Shown here: positions 19,652 through 27,700 of the stretch, piece after piece
How the letters are laid out: every line of letters starts with the position of its first letter
How positions within the stretch are numbered: position 1 is the stretch's first letter
From: Planctomycetota bacterium
Lineage (GTDB): Bacteria; Planctomycetota; Planctomycetia; Pirellulales; Pirellulaceae
Direction of reading: 5' to 3'
DNA: 39,756 nt
Assembly (NCBI GenBank): GCA_024277285.1
Contig: JAJRVM010000169.1
Location: 1 to 39,756 of the forward strand
The notes under the pieces: model-generated
Database searches by the model: none
Told to the model about the DNA's origin: nothing
Seen by the model: the letters and a program-made list of their open reading frames with translations, nothing else
Made by a program: the position numbers and the translations under genes

Positions 19652-20160
19652 ATGCCTCCAACACGCCCCTTGACACACGCCGGCCTGATTCTTTGTTTTC
19701 TTGGTCTACTTCTTACACCTGGGCTCGTTCGAGGCAAGGAGAAGCCGCAGACCACCACAAAGCAGCCGAATATCATCTTCATACTGGCCGACGATCTCGG
19801 CTATGGCGACCTTGGCATCCTGTTTCAGAACCGCAAGCAGGGCAAGCGGATGCGGGGCTGCTCTTCACCGGCTTGATCAAGGTACCGACCGAAGGAGTGT
19901 GGACGTTCACAATCGATTCCGACTCGGGAGTTGCGTTGCGTATTCACGAGAGTCAAGTGATCGACAACGACTTCCGCCACGGTCAGCAGCCAGCAACGGG
20001 CACGATCCGGCTGGCCGCCGGGCTGCACCCATTTCGACTCTACTATCGCAGCGGATCGGGCACACCACGGCTTTCGGTCAAGTGGGCTGGCCCAGACACC
20101 GGCAACCGCGAATCGCTGCAACGCATCCCCGACGCCGCGCTGTTTCAAATGGCAAACTAA
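19652..20160 (+). pseudogene. Sulfatase remnant: N-terminus joined to PA14 tail by internal deletion
   Basis: The first 65 or so codons encode a signal peptide (GLILCFLGLLLTPGLVRG) and the N-terminal sulfatase signature PNIIFILADDLGYGDLG. This carries one metal-binding Asp pair but stops before the catalytic Cys/Ser region. From about 19850 the sequence jumps, in another frame, to a PA14-like C-terminal domain (GLLFTGLIKVPTEGVWTFTIDSDSG, RLAAGLHPFRLYYRSGSGTPRLSVKW). Secreted planctomycete sulfatases with this layout usually have 500-700 residues. Roughly 400 residues, including the active-site Cys motif, are missing, so the gene is dead. It probably once belonged to polysaccharide desulfation alongside the sialidase-like genes. 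Confidence 0.82.
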
Positions 20161-20565
20161 CGATGGCGTGGGCAAGATCCTCCGGCAGACTTACTGGTTG
20201 CGTAACCGTTCGCGGCCTCTGGCCGTGCATGCTTACTTCGTCGTTTCATATCGGTTTCTTGTTCCAGTCCCGAAGGGACGTTCCTATACCAGCCCATGGG
20301 TGGAGCTGGCGTGAGCGCAGCGATCTCCGCGCAACCCTGGGTGATGAAAAACATCACCGTCAAACCCCGCAGGGGTGGCCCCAAAACAGTTAGGGCCGCC
20401 CCGAAAGGGGCTCTTGGGTCGCGTGGGAAGGCTACCCTGGGTTACGCCAATGCTCGCAAACCTCGCATTGGCTGCACCCAGGGCTCGTATCGGGCTGTGC
20501 CTTCGGCACGTAGCGGACCATAACAAAATCGAAGCTCGTGAACGGTTCCTCCAGCCACGTCGCGA
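20161..20565. other. Non-coding region dense in GC hairpins
   Basis: This 405-bp stretch is packed with short palindromes: CCCGAAGGG, CCCCGCAGGGG, GCCCCGAAAGGGGC and two CCCTGGGT-type blocks. Phrases such as TTCGCGGCCTCTGGCCGTG occur too. The two flanking genes converge on it. No credible coding sequence exists. It looks like a pile-up of the hairpin elements that planctomycete intergenic regions carry. Confidence 0.55.
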
Positions 20566-23241
20566 TCACTTTGTCATCGCCTTTGCCTCGTCGCCGTAAG
20601 TCTTGCTCATCTGCAGGCAGCCGGCATGGGCCGTGTAGAACAGCCGCCCATTTGAAACGGTGGCCCCAAGGCACTCGTGCACGTCGATCGCTGGTCCCGT
20701 CGAGATGAGACGGATATCGTCGATTTTGGATAGGTCGATCACATCCATATTCGAGCCGATCAAGTACGGTTCCGAGAGCACGAAACAGGTGCAACGATAC
20801 CCTTCGGCCAACGTCGTCGCGATGCGCCCGGTCTCTTTATCGAGCAGGAAGCCTTGCCAGTTTTGCGAATGCACGAACAGGTGTTTCGAGCCGATGGTGA
20901 CAACTTTGATGACTTGCCGGATCGGTTCGGACTCCCACACCAAAGAACCATCACGCGCATCGAGGCACCAGACAAAGCTGTTCCGATCTTTCAGCTGATC
21001 GTATCCACCGAGATACAACCGTCCATCCGCTGCCGAAATAGTGCATCCCCCATGAACGAAATAGTCCGTGGTCAGCCACTTCATTTCCCCAGTCGCGGGA
21101 TCGATCGCGGCAGTCACACCTTTTGCACCGGGTCGTCCTCGCCGCATTGCTGGCGAGTTGCCGAAATAGCAAGAGTAGTACATCGTTCCATCCATCATGC
21201 ACAGTCCCGACTCATCACCACCCGCGCCATGTTTTGAAAAATCGATCGTCCAGACCTCCTTGCCCGTGTCGATATCCCAGGCTCTGACCAACGGTAGATG
21301 ATCGGCCGGAAAATTATCAACCTTTTGGTGGCCAAAGAGCCATCGATCTGGCTGATACTTGCCCGTGCCATACATATAGATCACCAGGTTGCCGTGCACG
21401 ATCGGTGGCAGTTGCCGATTCCAACTCGGCGAGCCGGCGATCGGCGTTTCCCAGAGAAGCAGACCGGTTTCCGCATCCAGGCAGCGGAGCCACGAATGGT
21501 CGAGCCCTGCTTGTGGCACGAGCAGACGCCCTTCGTGGTACAGGGGCGACGTATAAGATATGTGCACGCCGGGAAAATACCGTTGCCACAATTGCCGTCC
21601 GGTCTCCTGCTCCACCGCGACAATCTGTCCCTCGGCAGTATGCGTGTATAGACGACCACCACCGCAAGTCGAAAAGTGTTTGACCGAGCCGTCATAGCGA
21701 CGAATCCACTTCGTCTTGAAAGGGGGGGCCACGCCCTGATCGTTGCTGTTCGTGTTCGCCCAGTTACCGAAGCTGGTAAACCAATCGAACTTCGCATCGG
21801 TCCGTGAACTTGAAAGCGGACTGCGAATCTTCCACAACTCCAGTTCCTTTGTGGGCATTGCCGCGTTTCCACCTGGTCCCACCGCATAGAGATAGCCATC
21901 CTCGCAGCCGAAGTAGATATTGCCGTCCGCCACCGCGACCGGCGCGCTGATCGCCTTGCCAAAAGCCGTGGCAAACGACCACGACCGTTTCGATTCCTCG
22001 CCCTCCTGCGCAAGGGGAACCACATACAGTTGGCCGTTCAATCCACCGTAGACCGCCGATTCACGAAGCAAAATGGGCGACGAATGTGACGGGTAGCCAC
22101 CGAGAAACTCAGGCTCTTCACGCGCTGCGGAGTACTTGCACAGTCCATACCGCTCCTGCGGTCGACAGCGATAGACATCCTCGTGGCGGAGGCTAACTGA
22201 GTTGAAACTCCCGGCACCGAACCGCTTCGGACCGGTTACCGTTCCTGGAACGAGTTCTGATTCCATCTTCCCATCGACACGGCGGTTGATTTGAAGTTGG
22301 CCATGGTTGTCGTTTCGCATCCACTGCACATAGGCGGCTCCCGCATCGCCGATACTGACCCCCGTAACAACGATATCTTCTCGCGGGCCTTGTAAGTGAT
22401 CCACGAGTTTGGCCTGCTCGCCCTGGTCTTCAAGCCAAAGCACTTTACCGCCGACCGGGACGACTAATGTCTTTTCGTCAACGGCCAAGTCGCGCGCGCA
22501 GCAAAACTGTTGCGCCCAGTCGATGCGCACTCCGCCCTTGTGCTTCAGCCAATCTTCCCCACTCCAACGATCCCCCATAAAACCGAGCACTTCGTGGACG
22601 TAATCCCAGGTCCAGCAGAGTGTTCCGTCGGGCTCCAATGCATGAATCCGAGCCCCCAACGAAGCGAAGTAAACACGCCCATTAGCAACAACCGGAGCAC
22701 TGAAGATCGGTTCGTCACACGCGATCTTCTTCACCACGCGACCAGATTCAGTCTCCAGCACATAGTATATTCCACCCATCGTTCCAAAATGCAGATAGCG
22801 TCCGGCGACTGCGGGCGAAGACAGATTGTTGCAATTGCCTTTGCCGCCATCTGCTTCAAACCTCCAGAGGACTTTCAACGTTTCTTGGTCGACACACGTT
22901 ACAACTCCCGCGCCATCGACGACAAAGACGCGTCCCTGATGAACCACCGGCGCAGTGAATACCGCGTCGGTCAACGGTACCGCTCCCAACAAGCCTAACT
23001 TTGCCGAGTCGGGTGTCGAAAGAACGTGTCGTTCAGGCACGTTGCCCGAATGACGCGAATCAAACTTGAGTTGAATCCAATCTTCTGCGCGCGTCGAAGG
23101 GCATCCGAGCGACAGCACGGTTGCGGTGAAAATAATCCTCAACATGACGCGACGGCCGATCGGGCCGCCATCCGTTCGCTCCTTTTCCTCGGTTTGACAA
23201 CTCCATCCGTCCCGCCTGTGCGTTGCTTCGCGTCTCGCCAT
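20566..23241 (-). CDS. Exported PQQ-like beta-propeller repeat protein
   Basis: 891 residues from the ATG at 23241, which has AAGAGGAG six bases upstream. The Met at 23145 begins a more ordinary signal peptide (MLRIIFTATVLSLGCPSTRAED) and is a serious alternative start. The body consists of PQQ/BamB-type blades: APVVHQGRVFVVDGAGVVTCVDQETLKVLWRF, SPAVAGRYLHFGTMGGIYYVLETESG, APVAVADGNIYFGCEDGYLYAVGPGG and RLYLGGYDQLKDRNSFVWCLDARDGSLVWES. The family includes quinoprotein dehydrogenases and structural propellers. I saw no clear PQQ or haem ligand set, so a binding or scaffold role in the periplasm or envelope is as likely as enzymatic oxidation. It is transcribed alone. Confidence 0.82.
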   Translation of the reverse strand: MARREATHRRDGWSCQTEEKERTDGGPIGRRVMLRIIFTATVLSLGCPSTRAEDWIQLKFDSRHSGNVPERHVLSTPDSAKLGLLGAVPLTDAVFTAPVVHQGRVFVVDGAGVVTCVDQETLKVLWRFEADGGKGNCNNLSSPAVAGRYLHFGTMGGIYYVLETESGRVVKKIACDEPIFSAPVVANGRVYFASLGARIHALEPDGTLCWTWDYVHEVLGFMGDRWSGEDWLKHKGGVRIDWAQQFCCARDLAVDEKTLVVPVGGKVLWLEDQGEQAKLVDHLQGPREDIVVTGVSIGDAGAAYVQWMRNDNHGQLQINRRVDGKMESELVPGTVTGPKRFGAGSFNSVSLRHEDVYRCRPQERYGLCKYSAAREEPEFLGGYPSHSSPILLRESAVYGGLNGQLYVVPLAQEGEESKRSWSFATAFGKAISAPVAVADGNIYFGCEDGYLYAVGPGGNAAMPTKELELWKIRSPLSSSRTDAKFDWFTSFGNWANTNSNDQGVAPPFKTKWIRRYDGSVKHFSTCGGGRLYTHTAEGQIVAVEQETGRQLWQRYFPGVHISYTSPLYHEGRLLVPQAGLDHSWLRCLDAETGLLLWETPIAGSPSWNRQLPPIVHGNLVIYMYGTGKYQPDRWLFGHQKVDNFPADHLPLVRAWDIDTGKEVWTIDFSKHGAGGDESGLCMMDGTMYYSCYFGNSPAMRRGRPGAKGVTAAIDPATGEMKWLTTDYFVHGGCTISAADGRLYLGGYDQLKDRNSFVWCLDARDGSLVWESEPIRQVIKVVTIGSKHLFVHSQNWQGFLLDKETGRIATTLAEGYRCTCFVLSEPYLIGSNMDVIDLSKIDDIRLISTGPAIDVHECLGATVSNGRLFYTAHAGCLQMSKTYGDEAKAMTK

Positions 23242-23746
23242 CATCAACTCCTCTTCATCACTGGGCCATCGTGAACTCGATGCTCGTGGCATTGTAATCA
23301 ACGCGAGCGGTCACGTCACCTCAGCCGTAACGGCACCGAGGCGGTTGCGCTGTTCGGAAGTTATTTGATTCTCGCGACTTAGGTTGGCGGCAAAAACGTC
23401 TTCCCCGCAATTACGATTGAAAACGTCGGCTAGCTCGCACTGCGTGCAGTGTACGGCGGTGTGTTGGCGGGGCGTTTGGTAGTGATAAGTCGATTGAGGT
23501 GTAAGACTCGTTCGAGCATGCAGTGGCACCAACATTCCGTACGTCCGCCAGTATCAGATCCCCCAACAAAGCGGCGATGAATGGAAAACCACTCGTTCGA
23601 CCGCGAAAGAACAAAGGGCCTGTTGCTGGTAGCTGACCAGTCGTGCCTCCAACCGGGACAGGCCCGGTGGAGGGCGTTTTTCATTAGCGTCCATCAACGT
23701 TGATTAGCGGTCACCAGCCTGAACACGTGGTTCAACGGCTGCGTCA
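23242..23746. other. Promoter region of the PQQ-like gene with a dispersed repeat
   Basis: A 505-bp gap. It holds repeat copy 2 (23581-23715) directly after the DUF2149 stop and about 340 bp of unremarkable DNA before the PQQ-like gene. No coding sequence is credible. Confidence 0.5.
23581..23715. repeat. Dispersed intergenic repeat, copy 2
   Basis: Order of blocks: ATGGAAAACC, CGTTCGACCGCGAAAGAAC, GTTGCTGGTAGCTGACC, AGTCGTGCC, an ACCGGGACAGGCCCGGT hairpin, GGAGGGCGTTTTTCATTAGCG, then TTGATTAGCGGTC. It aligns with 30747-30881 over its whole length and with 12-92 over the right part. Confidence 0.8.
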
Positions 23747-24106
23747 TTAATCGGGCACATACACGACTTCTCCCGTTTTCAGTCGATACGCGGTACCAAG
23801 TTTCTCTCCTTCACCGCCCAACGTCTGCCGGGTCATCCGGTAGTGTTCAAGCTTCTTGCCCTTGCGGTGGATGATCTCCATGTTCGGTTTTCCAGGATCC
23901 TTCAGGACGGTGATGTCGTGCTGGCCGGAAAGCAGTTCGGGCAATTGAAAATGTGTGACTAATGCCAACAACAGTGCTACCGCGAAGACCATCGCCACAT
24001 CGAACAAATTGGCGACACTGGCCAATGGATCATCGTCCTGGCTGGCGAGCAACCGTCGATGCGCGGCGGGTCTCGTGTCACCGTTGCGAGTCGCGCGGCT
24101 ATGCAT
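23747..24106 (-). CDS. DUF2149 protein, probable ExbD-like partner of the adjacent channel
   Basis: A 119-residue protein with one membrane helix (VANLFDVAMVFAVALLLALVTHF, residues about 31-52) preceded by a basic cytosolic N-terminus. An Asp (NLFD) sits at the start of the helix, placed like the essential proton-carrying Asp of ExbD/TolR/MotB. A short periplasmic tail follows (LKTGEVVYVPD). DUF2149 proteins are known, from memory, next to CobN-like and ExbB-like genes. The start codon overlaps the end of the channel gene by 8 nt, so the two are translationally coupled. I infer that it forms the second half of a proton-driven motor acting on the anchored chelatase. Confidence 0.85.
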   Translation of the reverse strand: MHSRATRNGDTRPAAHRRLLASQDDDPLASVANLFDVAMVFAVALLLALVTHFQLPELLSGQHDITVLKDPGKPNMEIIHRKGKKLEHYRMTRQTLGGEGEKLGTAYRLKTGEVVYVPD

Positions 24107-24725
24107 CGTGCCTGTCTCCGATTGATGTTTGCAAACAGCGATAGACGTATTCGATGTCGGCCAGATCGCGCGCGTACCATTGCCGACGGCTCAGCCACAG
24201 TCCGTAGCAGATTCCGCCGACAAACAATCCCAGGACCGTTGTACTGAATGCGACCACGAGATGGCGTGCCATGTCCTCGATGTTGCCCGTCGAGAGGCCA
24301 AGCAGCGCCGGGCCGAGTGGGATGAGCGTTCCCATTAAACCGAGCATCGGGCCGGCACGCACACCGAGACTCATCCGCGCCAGTCGGCCCGCGGCCTCAA
24401 TCTCCAGGTCGGAGACCAGCTTGCTCAAGTGCAAATCGCGGTCGCGCAACGTACGGCCTCGCGCAGAGAAAGAACCCAACAGTCCCGTGTAAGTGTCCTG
24501 CTCGAAAAACGCAGCCATTGCCGTTTCGTCGACTGATGTGGCCTGATCGTGAAGCTCCGCCAGAAACGCGCGCCAAGCCGACCTCTGTCGATATCGCTCA
24601 CGCGTTTCGCGTAGAAAACCGCCGATTTCCAATAGCACCCACGCCACGAAGACCAACAACACGACGACCACAGGAACCAACAGTGCGGTCGAGAGCAAGT
24701 AGAGCGTTTCAACGAGTGCATCCAT
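24099..24725 (-). CDS. MotA/TolQ/ExbB proton channel family protein
   Basis: 208 residues with three membrane helices: TALLVPVVVVLLVFVAWVLLEIGGF at about 13-37, GPMLGLMGTLIPLGPALLGLS at about 125-145, and LVVAFSTTVLGLFVGGICYGLWL at about 156-178. A cytosolic loop of about 85 residues lies between helices 1 and 2. This is the ExbB/TolQ layout, and GLMGTLIPLGPAL is the family hallmark. Such proteins form the pentameric proton channel that turns proton-motive force into mechanical work in the envelope. GGAG lies nine bases before the ATG. The gene starts 24 bp after the chelatase-like gene and overlaps the DUF2149 gene. No TonB or TolA gene is present in the window. Confidence 0.9.
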   Translation of the reverse strand: MDALVETLYLLSTALLVPVVVVLLVFVAWVLLEIGGFLRETRERYRQRSAWRAFLAELHDQATSVDETAMAAFFEQDTYTGLLGSFSARGRTLRDRDLHLSKLVSDLEIEAAGRLARMSLGVRAGPMLGLMGTLIPLGPALLGLSTGNIEDMARHLVVAFSTTVLGLFVGGICYGLWLSRRQWYARDLADIEYVYRCLQTSIGDRHDA

Positions 24726-24749
24726 CAGATCATTCTCCAGTCGTGTTGG

Positions 24750-27700
24750 CTACTTACGCGGCATGTCTCGGCGGAAAAAATAGCCCAACAAGATCAGCCC
24801 GCAACACGCCATCACCATAACGAAACCAAGTGTGTACCAGGTCGGTGATGTTGGTGACGGTGATGTTGGTGACGGGGATGTTGGTGACGGGCGTTGCGGA
24901 GATGACTTGCGAGCCAACTGACGGCCCTGAACGAACTCCGTCTGATCAGGTTCACTCGATTCCGTCTTGGGGGCAGGCCGAGCGGAGCGTTTTGGCGTCG
25001 AGGACTCGCGTGTTCGAGCCTGGTAATCGGCCAGCAACGTGTCCAGCTCCCGACGACCTGGAGCGCTCAACACCTGTTCGACGAACGCTTCCAGTTTCTT
25101 GTTGCCACCACCCCGGAGCCCACCTCCTTCTCCGTGCCGAGCAACCGAGCGAGCGTATTCGGTGGCAATTTCGCGAAGAGTCGATTCGTCCGGTGTCCAA
25201 TATCCTTTGCGCACGGTCTCGAGCAAGATTTCGGTGATCTCCTGAAAGGCAAACGGGTTCTCCGCCTCGAACCAATCGCGGATACTGAGATTCCGCTTGT
25301 CGCGAATGTAGATATCAACGATCTCCTCCCAAATGTCGTCCGAAACGCTGTTCGCGCGCATGATCTTCCAACCCATCGTATTGGAGACATGGACAGCGAC
25401 TTGATCGGCCCCGGCGTACCCCTCTCTCATCATCCCTTCGATCCACTTGCGGTTGAACAGCCGGACGCGATAGTCCTTTCGCAACGCGTCTGCCGCCTTG
25501 ACCATCGCCGCCCGATCCGGGTCGCGCACATCCGACAGGAACCACTCTGGTTCTTTGCCCGTGAGGTGTTTGATGGCAAGCGACAAACTGCCCCCCTTGT
25601 ACCAGGTATATTTATTGGATAGCGGACTGCGCGTTCGATCGGACCAGCTGCGCAGCAGCACATCGGTCCCCTGAATGTGCCGATTGTAGGTTTCCGGCGC
25701 GTCTTCGCCCCAGATGCCTTCGGTGTAGACGTACCGGGAAAAACCGAGGTACGCGTTCATCAACTCTTCGCGACTGTCCCACTGGCCAGACCGTTCAACA
25801 AGATAGTAGTACCCGGCACTGCCAAACTGCCCCGGCGGGCCGCCAAAGATTCGGGCCCGCGACAGCGTCGTGGCCTTCGGCGAGGCGATCCCCTGTTGCT
25901 CCAACTCGGCTTGGACGCGAACACTGTTCGCATAAACATAGTTCGCCTCTTCCTTGTGAGCCGCCACCAGACGGACCGCTTTGTCGAGCAGACGCATGCG
26001 AGTGGGGAGCATGTCGCGATAGTATCCCAACGACGAAATGAAGACATCGATCCGTGGTCGACCCAGTTCGGCCGCCGGAATGAGTTCCAAGTCAGCTACC
26101 AGATTCCGTTCGTCCCAGACTGGCCGGACGCCCATAAGGTACAGAATTTGCGACTCCATCACGCCGTAGTCTTGAAACGTGGCAAACGAATTCAGTGTGA
26201 ACGCGACTTTTCGAGGATAGCGGCCCTGCGTTTCCAGTTGCTGTGCGAGCAGTTGATCGATCAGTTGCTTACCAATCTCCCACGACGGCTGTGTGGGGAC
26301 TTCTTCGGGGTTCATCACGTACATGTTGCGACCGGTGGGAACAACGGCCGAGTTGCGATCGGGGCTATTGCCTGGCCCCGGCGGGATGAACCGTCCATCG
26401 AGTGCTGCCAGTAGGTTGTCGATTTCGTTATGAGTGCGAGCAAAGTCCTTTCGTAATCGTTCGGCCAATTCAATCCCCTCAAGCACCGATTCGGGCAGCC
26501 CCTCATTGGGAACAACTCCGCCGACTGAACGGATCGCCTCTTCGCACTTGAACTTCTGTCGGACCACCAGCGTTACGATCTCCTCCGCTTTTTGCCGGAG
26601 GTATTTTTGCCGATCACCGGCGTTGAGCGCCTCGTCCGCCGGAACATGAATCACATCACCCAACCCATCGCGAAATCGTTGGCGTAGACACGTGACGATC
26701 CAGGCAACCAGGAGGTCGTCGCGCGGAGGTTCGCCGAAAACGTGCAGGCTGACCGGTGTCGTCTCGTTGTGGATATCATGCAAATGGGCCAGCAGCCGGT
26801 CGATCTCTTGCGGCGTCAACAAACGATCGTTGGACAGATCAATGTGCAGATCACGTTCTAATCTGGCCGCCCGAAACTGACGAGTGATTGACTCGCGAAA
26901 CTTCTTCTTGAGTGCCCCTTCCTCCAACGTGCCCCATTTATCGACGTCGTTGTGCAGGTTCAATAATTCGTCGGAGAGTTCCGCGTTGACCGACGGTGGA
27001 ACAAGATGATCGATCAACACTGCGTACGCCCGCCTGCGGACCGGAGACGATTCACCCAGATTATTGATAATCCAGGGATTGATGTTGGGAACCGTCCCCA
27101 TCACCACGTCGGGCCAATCGGCGCGGGACAAGCCCGTCGCCTTGCCCGGCAACAAGAACTCCGTGCCGTGCGTCCCGAAGTGGACCATCGCGTCGGCCCC
27201 GAACGCCTCTTGCAGCCAGAAGTAGGTCGCCAGGTAATTGTGCGGCGGCGGAACTCGTTTGTCGTGCACCAGCGACGTGTCGTGAGCTTCACCACGCAAC
27301 GGCTGTGGCAACAGAATCACGTTTCCCAGGTCGATACGCGGGACAACTATGTATTGCTTGCCTTGGTCGTGCCAGACGAGGAACTTACCCGGCGGTGGCC
27401 CCCAACGCTTGACGAGCGCCTGACGTTGTTTCGCGGGAACTTTCGCCTCAAACCACTCCTTATAAACGTCTGCCGGGATCAGCACGGCATCGCCACTACG
27501 CGCAAGCTGGTCCAACACGCCCGGTGCCCAAACGCCAATCTGCCGGCCCCGCTCGGTCATCCAGTTGACGAGTTCGTTTTCATTGGCGGGAACCGGCGCC
27601 ATCGAATAGCCCTCTTTCCGCATTCGCTGCAGCACATTAACCAGGCTGCGCGGCCCGTTCATGAACATGCCCGTCGCACTGCCCCTCATCAGTTCCGCCT

